Positions 1 to 8,037 of a DNA stretch of 11,894 bases are shown one piece after another. How positions within the stretch are numbered: the first letter of the stretch is position 1; each line of letters starts with the position of its first letter. Under the pieces are notes generated by a model. The model had not been told where the DNA came from. It made no database searches and saw only the letters and a list, made by a program, of their open reading frames with translations. A program made the translations under genes and the position numbers. The stretch spans positions 1-11,894 of the forward strand of contig JAJYAH010000139.1 of assembly GCA_021779635.1 (NCBI GenBank), in the 5' to 3' direction. The stretch comes from Pseudomonadota bacterium (GTDB lineage: Bacteria; Pseudomonadota; Alphaproteobacteria; Rhizobiales; Xanthobacteraceae).

Positions 1-897
1 AGCGGCAGCCAAATCAAGGGCCCCTGCTCCCGCATCGATCTGATGAAGAAATTTGCCGGCATCGACGTCCAGGAAATGTACCCGGCGGGCAGTCCGCCCA
101 AGGCGGACAGCTGGACCACGGAGACATTCCTGAAAGCTGCCGAGGCCTGCCACAAGGGCGGCGTTCCCTTCGGCATCGGGCTGGGAGAGACCTCCGACTC
201 GGTTGATACCGCAGGCGCCTTTTTCCAGGCGTTTGGCGCGCAGCTCGTGGATGCCAAGAGCAACCTCACGGTCAAGACCGACGAGGTGCGGCAGGCGCTC
301 GAATTCTACAAGAAGCTGATCGCCTTCCTGCCGCCGGATGTCACGGCGTGGGACGATGCGTCGAACAACAAGTGGCTGGTGTCCGGCCGTGGCGCGATGA
401 TCATGAATCCGCCGAGCGCCTGGGCGGTTGCCAAGCGTGACGCGCCGCAGGTTGCGGAACAATGCTGGACCCACGGCTTCCCGGCAGGACCGAAGGGCCG
501 ATTTGCGCCGTTCCTGCCTTTCTTCTGGAGCATATGGAATTTTTCCAAGAACAAGGAAGCCGCCAAGAGCCTGCTCGTTCATCTCTCGCAGCCGGCTTCG
601 GTTGAGAGGTTTGTCGCGGCCAGCGGCGGTTTCGATCTCCCGGCATTCGAGAAGCTGACGACCCTCAAGACATGGGCCGAGGAAGGACCGCCGAAGGGGA
701 CGCTCTATCACTATCCCAACCCGTACAAGCATCAAATCCTGTCGATCGCGGCGTCGCCGGCGCCACCGAAGGTCGCCCAACAGATCTACGCGCAGGCCAT
801 CCTGACAAAAATGTGCGTGAGGTACTATCAGGGCGAAGCGATGGAAAAGACGCTGTCCTGGGCGGAAGGCGAATGCGAAGGCTACATGCGGAGCTGA
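1..897 (+). CDS. ABC transporter solute-binding protein, family 1, 5' end missing
   Basis: The reading frame is open from the first base, so the gene begins before the window; 298 codons are visible, ending in TGA. The first ATG inside it (base 43) is internal. The protein looks like the C-terminal two thirds of a family-1 extracellular solute-binding protein of about 430-450 residues. It has the typical run of aromatic-rich helices and a lobe segment with 'GRGAMIMNPPSAW' and 'GPKGRFAPFLPFFWSIWNF', the part that usually lines the ligand cleft. The secretion signal would lie in the missing part. In the periplasm it would capture the solute and hand it to the two permeases encoded next. Two MalF/MalG-type permeases and a MalK-type ATPase follow, so a sugar, polyol or related carbohydrate-like ligand is likely, but I cannot name it. 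The family call is firm; the substrate is open. Confidence 0.88.
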   Translation, partial: SGSQIKGPCSRIDLMKKFAGIDVQEMYPAGSPPKADSWTTETFLKAAEACHKGGVPFGIGLGETSDSVDTAGAFFQAFGAQLVDAKSNLTVKTDEVRQALEFYKKLIAFLPPDVTAWDDASNNKWLVSGRGAMIMNPPSAWAVAKRDAPQVAEQCWTHGFPAGPKGRFAPFLPFFWSIWNFSKNKEAAKSLLVHLSQPASVERFVAASGGFDLPAFEKLTTLKTWAEEGPPKGTLYHYPNPYKHQILSIAASPAPPKVAQQIYAQAILTKMCVRYYQGEAMEKTLSWAEGECEGYMRS

Positions 898-904
898 CCA
901 GTTC

Positions 905-931
905 GCCGCGGCGGCCGCCGGCCGCCGTGGC
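905..931 (+). other. GC-rich intercistronic hairpin after the binding-protein gene
   Basis: Bases 905-916 pair with 920-931 to give a 12-bp stem with one G-U pair and a 3-base loop, starting eight bases after the binding-protein stop codon. No T-run follows, so it is not a standard intrinsic terminator. In malE-malF and many other ABC operons a stem-loop in this position protects the binding-protein mRNA from 3' decay or partly stops transcription, making the binding protein more abundant than the permeases. That role here is inferred from position and structure. Confidence 0.55.
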
Positions 932-975
932 ATGAGTAACGATTCGTGATGTCAACGCGACGCACGGAGAGCCGT

Positions 976-996
976 GATCACCGCGCTCAGGTGATC
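976..996. repeat. 7-bp inverted repeat in the gap before the permease gene
   Basis: A perfect inverted repeat, GATCACC (976-982) and GGTGATC (990-996), is separated by 7 bases and lies about 60 bp upstream of the first permease start. It could be a small operator-like site or a second weak stem in the 160-bp gap. I see no clear promoter beside it, so its function is open. Confidence 0.35.
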
Positions 997-1057
997 GGTG
1001 CGGAAGACAATTCCGGACGCCGGCTCTCTGACATGAAACGGACGAGGAAAACGCACC

Positions 1058-1996
1058 ATGGTTGATGTCGTATTTCAACCGAACAGCGCTGCCGAGGCGC
1101 GCGTTGTGCGCAAGCGTTCCAGTTTGCGGGCCACGCTCAAGCGCAAGTCGACCGCCGCCTTTCTCATGACGCTGCCCCTGATCCTCTTGATCGGTATCAT
1201 GGTGCTTTACCCGGCGTTCTACTCCCTACATCTCGCTACCCTGAACAAGTCGATGCAACGCTTCGTCGGCTTCGGCAATTTCGAGTTCCTTTTCAAGCGC
1301 GAAACTTTCTGGCTGGTGGTGAAGCAATCCTGCATTTTTGCGATTTCAGCCGTCGTCTTCAAGGCACTGATCGGCTTTATCGTCGCCCACTTCGTCCATA
1401 ACATCCCTGCGAGGGGGCAACGCAAGTGGCGAGGAATGCTGCTGGTGCCATGGGTGATTCCGCCGGCGATGAGCACGCTGGCCTGGCTGTGGCTGTTCGA
1501 TCCATCCTACAGCGCCTTCAACTACACGCTTTCGTTTTTCGGTATCGGGCCGATCGCGTGGACCGGCGACGCCAACTGGGCGCGCTTCTCGGTCATCCTG
1601 GTCAATATCTGGTACGGCGCCCCGTTCTTCATGATCATGTATCTGGCGGCGCTGAAATCGGTACCCGATCAACTGTATGAAGCCGCCGCTATCGACGGCG
1701 CCAACTGGTGGCAGCGGATCTGGTACGTGACGCTGCCGATGATGCGCAATATCATTGCGATTACCACGCTGTTTTCCCTGATCGTGACCTTCGCGAATTT
1801 CGATATCGTGCGCATCCTCACGTCCGGCGGACCGCTCGATCACACCCATATTTTCGCGACATGGGCGTTCAGGGTCGGCATCGAAGGCAGCGATATTCCT
1901 CTCGGCGCCAGCGTCTCGCTGTTCATGGTGCCGATACTCGCGATCGCTGCGATCTTCATTCTACGCGATATCACCAAACGCGGGAATGAAGCGTGA
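1058..1996 (+). CDS. ABC transporter permease, MalF/UgpA type
   Basis: This 312-residue inner-membrane protein would form one half of the transport channel. A positively charged N-terminus (about residues 15-30) leads into a first membrane helix at about 34-56. Further hydrophobic stretches lie near 92-113, 127-147, 178-199, 232-252 and 283-302, giving the usual six helices. The EAA loop that docks on the ATPase is at about 208-227 ('EAAAIDGANWWQRIWYVTLP'), with the conserved Glu208, Ala209, Gly214 and Pro227. The ATG start follows a GAGGA Shine-Dalgarno at about 1043-1047. The stop overlaps the start of the second permease, so the two are probably translated together. The family is clear; the solute is not. 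Confidence 0.93.
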   Translation: MVDVVFQPNSAAEARVVRKRSSLRATLKRKSTAAFLMTLPLILLIGIMVLYPAFYSLHLATLNKSMQRFVGFGNFEFLFKRETFWLVVKQSCIFAISAVVFKALIGFIVAHFVHNIPARGQRKWRGMLLVPWVIPPAMSTLAWLWLFDPSYSAFNYTLSFFGIGPIAWTGDANWARFSVILVNIWYGAPFFMIMYLAALKSVPDQLYEAAAIDGANWWQRIWYVTLPMMRNIIAITTLFSLIVTFANFDIVRILTSGGPLDHTHIFATWAFRVGIEGSDIPLGASVSLFMVPILAIAAIFILRDITKRGNEA

Positions 1997-2910
1997 TGAC
2001 GAGTGCCGAGGTGATCGACAAGGCGGCACCGACCCGCGCTGCCAGCTATGGCAGCATGAGCCGCGACCGGGCCTGGGCGCTCCGATGGTCGTACTTCTTC
2101 CTCACGCTGTTTGCGATCTTCTCGCTGGTGCCGCCGCTTTACATGCTGATCACGTCGCTCAAGAGCAGCGCCGAGATTTCGGCGGCGACCAATCCGTGGT
2201 GGGTGTTCCACCCGACCTTGGAGAACTACGCCAGGTTGCTGACATCGAACCAGTTCCTGACATTTTTCCGAAACTCGGCCTTGGTATCGATCCTCGTGGT
2301 GACGATCACCATGTTGATCAGCGTACCCGCGGCGTTCGCCCTGGCAAGGATGCGGTTCTGGGGATCCGCGACACTCGCGACCGGGGTGTTTCTCACCTAT
2401 CTGATCCCTGACTCCCTGCTGTTTTTGCCGCTGTTCAAGATGTTCGTAGTGTTCGGCGATCTCACCGGGATTCAGCTGATCAACAAATGGTACGTGCTGG
2501 TGATCGTGTATCCGACCCTGACCGTGCCGTTCTGCACCTGGATCATGATCGGCTATTTCGCGTCGATCCCGAAGGAACTCGATGAAGCTGCCATCATCGA
2601 CGGCGCGTCATGGTTTCAGACGCTGACGCGCATCTTTATTCCAGTGGCGCTGCCCGGCCTGATCGCCGCGACCATCTTCGCATTCACGGTCTCATGGGCG
2701 CAGTTTCTCTATCCGCTGGTTTTCACCACATCGACCGATCAACTGGTGCTGCCGGTCGGCATTATCACCACCCTGATCAAGGGCGACGTGTTCAACTGGG
2801 GACAGATCATGACCGGCGCCCTGCTCGGCGCTGCGCCGCCGCTCATCATCTACGCCTTCCTGATGGACTACTATATCGCCGGCCTGACCGCCGGTGCGAC
2901 AAAGGGTTGA
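1996..2910 (+). CDS. ABC transporter permease, MalG/UgpE type
   Basis: This is the second channel half, about 304 residues. A short basic N-terminus leads into a helix at about 33-54, with more hydrophobic segments near 96-118, 128-153, 165-188, 220-243 and 273-294. The EAA loop sits at about 197-217 (Glu197, Ala198, Asp202, Gly203, then a Pro before the next helix), as expected for MalG-type permeases. The ATG at 1996 overlaps the previous stop as TGATG; a GTG three bases earlier (1993) is an alternative start. Such overlap usually means translational coupling, which suits two subunits needed in equal amounts. The stop in turn abuts the ATPase gene. Family firm, exact start less so. Confidence 0.92.
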   Translation: MTSAEVIDKAAPTRAASYGSMSRDRAWALRWSYFFLTLFAIFSLVPPLYMLITSLKSSAEISAATNPWWVFHPTLENYARLLTSNQFLTFFRNSALVSILVVTITMLISVPAAFALARMRFWGSATLATGVFLTYLIPDSLLFLPLFKMFVVFGDLTGIQLINKWYVLVIVYPTLTVPFCTWIMIGYFASIPKELDEAAIIDGASWFQTLTRIFIPVALPGLIAATIFAFTVSWAQFLYPLVFTTSTDQLVLPVGIITTLIKGDVFNWGQIMTGALLGAAPPLIIYAFLMDYYIAGLTAGATKG

Positions 2911-2915
2911 TGCTC

Positions 2916-4016
2916 ATGGCAGACGTTACGTTGCGTAAGGTTATCAAGCGTTATGACGACGTCGAGGCGGTGCGCGGCATCGACCTTGACATCGCCGACC
3001 ACGAATTTGTCGTGCTGGTGGGCCCGTCAGGCTGCGGAAAATCGACGACCTTGCGGATGATTGCGGGCCTCGAGGATATTACCGACGGCGACATCATGAT
3101 CGGAGGCGACGTCGTCAACGACGTGCCGCCGAAAGACCGTGACATCGCGATGGTGTTCCAAAATTACGCGCTTTATCCGCATATGACGGTTGCGGAGAAC
3201 ATGTCATTCGGATTGCGTCTGAAACGCTATCCGAAGGCCGAGATCAAGACGCGGATCGACGAAGCCGCACGCATGCTGGACATCGCCGAACTCGTCGACC
3301 GGAAACCCAAGCAATTGTCGGGCGGCCAGCGCCAGCGCGTCGCGATGGGTCGCGCCATTGTTCGCAACCCCAAGGTTTTTCTGTTCGATGAACCGCTGTC
3401 CAATCTCGATGCCAAGCTTCGGGTCCAGATGCGGATCGAAATCAAGAAGGTGCATCAGAAGGTCCGCACCACGACGGTCTACGTCACCCACGATCAGGTG
3501 GAGGCGATGACGCTCGCCGACAGGGTGGTTGTCATGAACCATGGCCGCATCGAGCAGATCGGAACGCCCAACGATCTCTACCACAACCCGGCCACCCGCT
3601 TTGTCGCCGGCTTTATCGGCTCGCCTGCGATGAATTTCGTGCCGTGCCGGCTTGAGGACGTCGCCGGCAGGCTGCACATCCGGTTGACCGACCGTATCGC
3701 CTTTCCGTTGCCGGCCAATCGCGCGGCCAGGTATCAGGGCATTCCGCGGAATGAAAAATTGCTGCTTGGGCTGCGGCCGGAGCATATCGCCGAAGCCAAG
3801 TCGCATCCGGAGCAGGGCGTGGAAGCCTTCGACGCCGTATTGGACGTGACCGAACCGATGGGGATGGAGACCCTGATTTATTTCACGCTTGAGGGAGCGC
3901 AGATCTGCGGACGGGTAAGTCCCAATGCCGGGGCCCGCGACGGCAGCCCGCTTCGATTGGCAGTGGACCTCAACAATATGCACCTGCTAAACGAGGGTAC
4001 CGGCGCCGTCCTTTGA
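2916..4016 (+). CDS. ABC transporter ATP-binding protein, MalK/UgpC type
   Basis: This cytoplasmic ATPase would power the importer. All nucleotide-binding motifs are intact in the 366-residue form: Walker A 'GPSGCGKST' at 36-44, Q-loop Gln82, signature 'LSGGQ' at 134-138, Walker B ending in Asp158-Glu159, and switch His192. After about residue 235 comes a C-terminal MalK-type regulatory region with the 'GLRPEH' motif at 285-290, characteristic of the carbohydrate-uptake CUT1 group. The ATG at 2916 is preferred because the AAAGGG at 2901-2906 lies 9 bases upstream. An in-frame ATG at 2910 overlaps the previous stop but is too close to that site. The stop is 35 bases before the dehydrogenase start, so the genes are surely cotranscribed. 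Confidence 0.95.
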   Translation: MADVTLRKVIKRYDDVEAVRGIDLDIADHEFVVLVGPSGCGKSTTLRMIAGLEDITDGDIMIGGDVVNDVPPKDRDIAMVFQNYALYPHMTVAENMSFGLRLKRYPKAEIKTRIDEAARMLDIAELVDRKPKQLSGGQRQRVAMGRAIVRNPKVFLFDEPLSNLDAKLRVQMRIEIKKVHQKVRTTTVYVTHDQVEAMTLADRVVVMNHGRIEQIGTPNDLYHNPATRFVAGFIGSPAMNFVPCRLEDVAGRLHIRLTDRIAFPLPANRAARYQGIPRNEKLLLGLRPEHIAEAKSHPEQGVEAFDAVLDVTEPMGMETLIYFTLEGAQICGRVSPNAGARDGSPLRLAVDLNNMHLLNEGTGAVL

Positions 4017-4051
4017 CGGACGCGCAACAAGAAGATCAAGAAGGGGGTGGA

Positions 4052-5041
4052 ATGGCGGCCAACAAGAAGAAAATTTTCATTACTGAATCGATGTCGCAGC
4101 AAGGACGATCCCTGCTCAAGGAGCGGGACGACATTGAGGTCGTTGAATTCCCCAATATGATTTCTGCCGGCGATTTCGAGGCGATGCTGAAGGCGCAGGC
4201 GCCGGTCCACGGCGTGGCGCTCGGCCCGACCCGCTTTGGCGAGCCGGAACTCGTGGCGTCAAAGGACATGCAGGTGGTGACCCGGATCGGCGTCGGCTAC
4301 GACGCCGTCGACGTTCCGGCGCTGAGCCGCCGCAAGATTCCGCTGATGGTGGCAGGCACCGCTAATTCTCCGTCCGTCGCGGAACAGGCCTTGTTCATGA
4401 TGCTGACGCTCGCCAAGCGCGCCGTCGAGATGCACGCGCTGGTCAAAGAGGGAAAATGGGGTACCCGGCTCGGCAAGCTGCCCTTTGATCTGTTCGGCAA
4501 AACCGTTCTCATCGTCGGATTCGGCCGAATCGGCACGCGAACCGCCAAGCGTTGCCTTGCCATGGAAATGAACGTCCTGGTCTATGATCCCTACAAGTCG
4601 GCCGCCGAGATCAAGGCCGCCGGCTGCGAGCCGGTCGCGGACCTCGATGCCGCACTCCCGCGCGCCGATTTTGTCAGCATCCATTGCCCGAAGACACCCG
4701 AAACGGTCGGAATGTTCAATGCGGCGCGGTTGAAGCGCATGAAGGCGACGGCTTATCTGATCAACACCGCGCGCGGCGGAATTATCGACGAGTCGGCGCT
4801 GTACGACGCGCTGGTGTCCGGCAAGCTCGCAGGTGCCGGTCTCGACGTTTTCGAGCAGGAGCCGCCCCCGGTCGACCATTCGCTGTTCGAACTCCCCAAC
4901 GTCATCGTTGCACCGCACGTCGCCGGGGTAACCCGGGAAGCGGTCGACCGGATGAGCGAGCAAACCGCGCGCAACATCCTGAGCGCGCTCGACGGCGAGC
5001 CGATTCGTCAGAACGTCATCAATCAGGACGTGCTCGGCTGA
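4052..5041 (+). CDS. D-2-hydroxyacid dehydrogenase (phosphoglycerate dehydrogenase-like)
   Basis: This 329-residue cytoplasmic NAD(P)-dependent oxidoreductase interconverts a 2-hydroxy acid and a 2-keto acid. The Rossmann motif G-F-G-R-I-G is at 156-161, and Asp179 sits where NAD-preferring members hold the ribose. The catalytic trio of the family is present: Arg241 in 'NTARGG', Glu270 in 'DVFEQEP' and His289 in 'APHVAG'. It has the length of short members and lacks the ACT domain of long SerA enzymes, so a role in serine synthesis is unlikely. Its place behind an importer suggests it oxidises or reduces an intermediate of the imported compound. The ATG at 4052 follows AAGGGGG at 4041-4047. 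An in-frame TTG at 4013 would overlap the ATPase gene but adds only a low-complexity, unconserved-looking stretch. Confidence 0.9.
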   Translation: MAANKKKIFITESMSQQGRSLLKERDDIEVVEFPNMISAGDFEAMLKAQAPVHGVALGPTRFGEPELVASKDMQVVTRIGVGYDAVDVPALSRRKIPLMVAGTANSPSVAEQALFMMLTLAKRAVEMHALVKEGKWGTRLGKLPFDLFGKTVLIVGFGRIGTRTAKRCLAMEMNVLVYDPYKSAAEIKAAGCEPVADLDAALPRADFVSIHCPKTPETVGMFNAARLKRMKATAYLINTARGGIIDESALYDALVSGKLAGAGLDVFEQEPPPVDHSLFELPNVIVAPHVAGVTREAVDRMSEQTARNILSALDGEPIRQNVINQDVLG

Positions 5042-5099
5042 TCCGAGCGCGACGGCTTGCTGCTTCGCCGCATGAAACATTCGCAACACAGGTATCGCC

Positions 5100-6524
5100 A
5101 TGGCCTTCAGGGAATACGGCAATTATGACGGCATCGGATTGGCCGATCTCGTCCGCAAGAAGCAAGTCAGCGCGACAGAGTTGCTGGACGAGGCGATCAT
5201 ACGCACCGCCAAAGTCGACCCCGAGATCAACGCGGTGGTCGTGAAGCATTACGACTACGCCCGGCGGCAGATCGATCGTGGGCTTCCCGATGGCCCCTTC
5301 ACCGGCGTGCCGTTTTTGCTGAAGGACCTCGATCTGCTCGACACCACGCGAACGACCTTCGGCGCGAGTGTTTTCAAGGAGAACATCGCCGATCATACCG
5401 GCACCCTCACCCAGCGTTTTCTCGACAGCGGGGTCACGATCTTCGGAAAAAGCTCCAGTCCGGAATTCGGATTGTTGCCGACCACCGAGTCCCGCCTGTT
5501 CGGTCCGACCCGAAACCCCTGGAATCTGGCGCACTCGTCCGGAGGTTCTTCCGGCGGCGCGGCGGCTGCCGTCGCTGCGCGCATTCTTCCCGTGGCCCAT
5601 GCCAGCGATGGCGGCGGTTCGATACGCATTCCCGCCTCGGCATCCGGCGTGTTCGGAATGAAACCGAGCCGTGCGCGCAATCCGCTCGGCCCCGATCGCG
5701 GCGAAGGTTGGGGCGGGTTTTCCTGCGGTCATGTCGTAAGCATCAGCGTGCGCGACAGCGCGGTCATGCTGGATGCGATCCATGGGCCCGAAGCATCGAG
5801 CCCCTATGTCGCGCCGCCGCCGGAACGGCCTTTTTCCCAGGAGGTCGGACGCGATCCCGGCCGGCTGCGGATCGCCTTTACCGACAGGTCGCCTTATGGC
5901 GACGCCATCGACCCCGAGATTGCGGCAGCGGTTCGGGAAGTCGCGGCCCTGCTGGCCGGGCTCGGTCATCAGCTCGAGGAACGAGCGCCTGAGCTGGCCG
6001 CCGATCCAGCAGTCGTGATGGCGACCATTGTCGCCGCCAATACCGCGTTGAGCGTGCGGCTTGCCGAACAGCGGCTCGGCCGCGAAATGACGGATAGCGA
6101 CTTCGAGATATTGACGCTTGCGAGCGCACACAACGCGCAAAGGGCAAGTGCGACCGACTATGTGGCCGCGCAACTCGGCGCCTTCGCGATTTCGCGCGGC
6201 CTCGCCAGCTTCTTCGAGACCTGCGACGTATTCCTGTGTCCGACGCTTTGCTCGCCACCCCTGCTCATTGGCGAGATCAACTCGATGTCGAAAGATCTGT
6301 CTCACATCGCGCCGACCCTGCGGCGTTACATGCCGGGAACTTCCATGTTCAATATGTCCGGCCAGCCCGCGATGTCGGTGCCACTGGCCTGGAATGCGGC
6401 CGGGTTGCCGCTCGGCATGATGTTCGCGTCGCGCCTCGGCGACGAGGCGACACTATTCCGGTTGGCGGGCCAACTCGAACAGGAGCGCCCCTGGCGGAAT
6501 AAATTGCCGCCGGTTTGCGCCTGA
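5100..6524 (+). CDS. Amidase-signature family hydrolase
   Basis: This 474-residue enzyme of the amidase-signature family hydrolyses a C-N amide bond. The Ser-cisSer-Lys triad is complete: Lys75 in 'FLLKDL', the cis-Ser Ser150 in 'HSSGGSSGGAAAA' (145-157) and the nucleophile Ser174 in 'DGGGSIRIPAS'. The 24-residue spacing between the two serines matches fatty-acid amide hydrolase. No signal peptide is seen, so it is cytoplasmic. The family covers GatA, 6-aminohexanoate-cyclic-dimer hydrolase, aryl amidases and others. No gatB or gatC is adjacent, and gene context points to catabolism rather than tRNA amidation. It begins 58 bases after the dehydrogenase stop and probably ends the operon. The natural substrate cannot be read from the sequence. 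Confidence 0.92.
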   Translation: MAFREYGNYDGIGLADLVRKKQVSATELLDEAIIRTAKVDPEINAVVVKHYDYARRQIDRGLPDGPFTGVPFLLKDLDLLDTTRTTFGASVFKENIADHTGTLTQRFLDSGVTIFGKSSSPEFGLLPTTESRLFGPTRNPWNLAHSSGGSSGGAAAAVAARILPVAHASDGGGSIRIPASASGVFGMKPSRARNPLGPDRGEGWGGFSCGHVVSISVRDSAVMLDAIHGPEASSPYVAPPPERPFSQEVGRDPGRLRIAFTDRSPYGDAIDPEIAAAVREVAALLAGLGHQLEERAPELAADPAVVMATIVAANTALSVRLAEQRLGREMTDSDFEILTLASAHNAQRASATDYVAAQLGAFAISRGLASFFETCDVFLCPTLCSPPLLIGEINSMSKDLSHIAPTLRRYMPGTSMFNMSGQPAMSVPLAWNAAGLPLGMMFASRLGDEATLFRLAGQLEQERPWRNKLPPVCA

Positions 6525-6635
6525 ACCGACAAAACTCAGCCGCATTCGAGGCCGAGGAAAGAAAAATAGCACCCGGCCGTGGAACTCATTTCACGCCGAT
6601 GGCGTCATGTTTTGAGGCCGAGATTCTCAATATCC

Positions 6636-6640
6636 GGAGG
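6636..6640 (+). promoter_or_regulatory. Shine-Dalgarno GGAGG fixing a TTG start
   Basis: GGAGG lies 8 bases upstream of the TTG at 6649. This is a near-ideal ribosome-binding site, and no ATG in the same frame is available nearby, so it decides the unusual start codon. Confidence 0.7.
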
Positions 6641-6648
6641 CTGAAGTT

Positions 6649-7053
6649 TTGAGCCAAAGCGACCCGACCGACCATGCGCTCGCGGCCATCGCCAGCATTC
6701 GCGATCAACCGGAAGCCCATCTCGAACCGGAAAAGGCTGCGGTCGAGGAAAAGCCGATCGCTCCCGGATTGATTGAGGCCGATGGTTACCACAAGGTCGG
6801 GCCCGGCCCGATGGCAACGATCCGCATCAGGTGGACGGTCCGACGCGAGGATAATGGCGATTATTATGTCGACGAGACGATTGGCGAGAACTCGGCGTCC
6901 ATCGTCAGCGGACCAATGGCCGGGGATGCCGCGATCAGGTTTGTCGACGAGCGTGAGAGCGAGGCGCGGCGGCAATTCGAACAACTGAAGAGCGAAATGA
7001 CCGGCCGAAGCGCCGCGGCCAATCTGGTCCGGAAAGACGGCGGCGAAATGTAG
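6649..7053 (+). CDS. Hypothetical protein, 134 residues, TTG start
   Basis: I do not recognise this protein. It starts at TTG with a strong Shine-Dalgarno 8 bases upstream. It is soluble and charged, with no signal peptide or membrane helix. The first 50 residues are Glu/Pro/Ala-rich and look disordered. Residues about 55-105 look folded, with alternating beta-type stretches ('MATIRIRWTVRREDNGDYYV'). The C-terminus (about 100-120) reads as a charged helix with Glu/Arg/Gln. Third codon positions are strongly G/C in this frame, which supports real coding; the long antisense frame over the same DNA lacks any family resemblance. It sits 124 bases after the amidase gene and 51 bases before pheC, so it may have its own promoter or belong to either neighbour. 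Confidence 0.72.
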   Translation: MSQSDPTDHALAAIASIRDQPEAHLEPEKAAVEEKPIAPGLIEADGYHKVGPGPMATIRIRWTVRREDNGDYYVDETIGENSASIVSGPMAGDAAIRFVDERESEARRQFEQLKSEMTGRSAAANLVRKDGGEM

Positions 7054-7104
7054 TCGCTGCGGCCCTGTCGCATCGCGGTTTAACGCTGTGCTAAAGCAAG
7101 CCTG

Positions 7105-7881
7105 ATGGTTCGAATCCTGACCCACCTCGCCGCCGCCTTTTTCCTGGTGGCCGCATCGGCTCATGCCCAACAGGCCTCTCGCCTCGATGACATCGTCAAG
7201 CGCGGGGCGTTGCGCGTCGGCATGACCGGCGACTATTTGCCATTTACCTATCTCGACAATGCGACCTCAAGATTCCGCGGCTTTGATGTCGATATGGCAG
7301 AGGCGCTGGGTAAGGCCCTCGGCGTCGAGGTCGAATACGTTCAAACCGCCTGGCCGCGGTTGATGCAGGATTTTGACGCCGACAAGTTCGATATCGCGAT
7401 GGGAGGAATATCGATCACGCCCGATCGGCAGCAGCACGGGGTTTTCTCTACGCCCGTCATGCGTGATGGCAAGACCCCGATTGCGCGCTGCGCCGACAAG
7501 GGCAAGTACGAAACCATCGCCGATATCGACAAGCCCGGCATACGCGTGATCGTCAATCCTGGCGGCGCCAACGAACGCTTTGCCCGCGCCAACATCAAAA
7601 GCGCCGAGATCACAACCTACAGCGACAACGTCACAATCTTCGACCAGATCGCCAACGGCACAGCCGATCTGATGATGACGGATTCGTCGGAGACGCGATA
7701 TCAGCAGAAGCTTCATCCCGGCGTGCTATGCGCCGTGCATCCGGAAAAACCGTTTGACGTTGTAGAGAAGGCCTATTGGCTGCAGCGCGACGCCGCCCTT
7801 GCGGCTTTTGTCGATCGATGGCTGCAGACTGTTCGCGACAACGGCCGCTTCGCGCAGATCTACGCGGCCTGGTTCGAATAA
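7105..7881 (+). CDS. pheC: Periplasmic cyclohexadienyl dehydratase, PheC-like
   Basis: This 258-residue protein has a cleavable signal peptide (residues 1 to about 21, ending 'AHA') followed by a type II periplasmic-binding-protein fold. As I recall the Pseudomonas aeruginosa PheC sequence, it matches along the whole length: 'GDYLPFTYL' at 42-50, 'GFDVDMAEAL' at 59-68, 'FDIAMGGISI' at 95-104, 'VIVNPGGANERFARAN' at 148-163 and 'ADLMMTDSSE' at 187-196. Glu196 lines up with the Glu described as the general acid in PheC (Glu173 in mature numbering). Such enzymes convert prephenate to phenylpyruvate or arogenate to phenylalanine in the periplasm. No permease or ATPase gene adjoins it, which argues against a plain amino-acid importer subunit. 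The ribosome-binding site before ATG 7105 is weak. Function is inferred from homology. Confidence 0.82.
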   Translation: MVRILTHLAAAFFLVAASAHAQQASRLDDIVKRGALRVGMTGDYLPFTYLDNATSRFRGFDVDMAEALGKALGVEVEYVQTAWPRLMQDFDADKFDIAMGGISITPDRQQHGVFSTPVMRDGKTPIARCADKGKYETIADIDKPGIRVIVNPGGANERFARANIKSAEITTYSDNVTIFDQIANGTADLMMTDSSETRYQQKLHPGVLCAVHPEKPFDVVEKAYWLQRDAALAAFVDRWLQTVRDNGRFAQIYAAWFE

Positions 7882-8037
7882 AATCAACCGCGTCCACGTT
7901 CCCGACCGGGCCTCGGAAAACGTGTTGAACCAAAGCGACCAATACAAGACTCATATTGTGAAAGTGATGCAGCTCACGCTGCAAGAAATTGCCGAGACTA
8001 CGCTCGGGGCTGAGTTTCCACTGCTCAGGAGATTATG

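Noticed and set aside
3204..3983. Minus-strand open frame of 259 codons opposite the ABC ATPase gene
   Set aside because: It is a shadow of an unmistakable MalK-type coding region.
5019..6305. Long minus-strand open frame (428 codons) opposite the amidase gene
   Set aside because: It is antisense to a gene with a complete catalytic triad, shows no family motif, and is a common by-product of GC-rich codon use.
6593..6613. Short hairpin (ACGCC-GAT-GGCGT) followed by TTTT after the amidase gene
   Set aside because: The stem is only 5 bp and the T-run is short and offset by four bases. It is too weak to call a terminator, though it is the only candidate at the end of the operon.
6548..6622. Direct repeat GAGGCCGAG (6548-6556 and 6614-6622)
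   Set aside because: Nine bases in GC-rich DNA is within chance, and no other feature is tied to it.
7105..7117. GGTTCGAATCC, resembling a tRNA T-arm, at the start of pheC
   Set aside because: The T-stem pairs for only two bases, and no acceptor stem, anticodon arm or CCA is present. It encodes the first residues of the signal peptide, so neither a tRNA nor an attachment site is supported.
6586..7170. Minus-strand open frame of 194 codons across the TTG-start gene
   Set aside because: The plus frame has a strong Shine-Dalgarno, strand-typical third-position G/C and a protein-like composition. The minus frame has none of these and runs into the pheC start.
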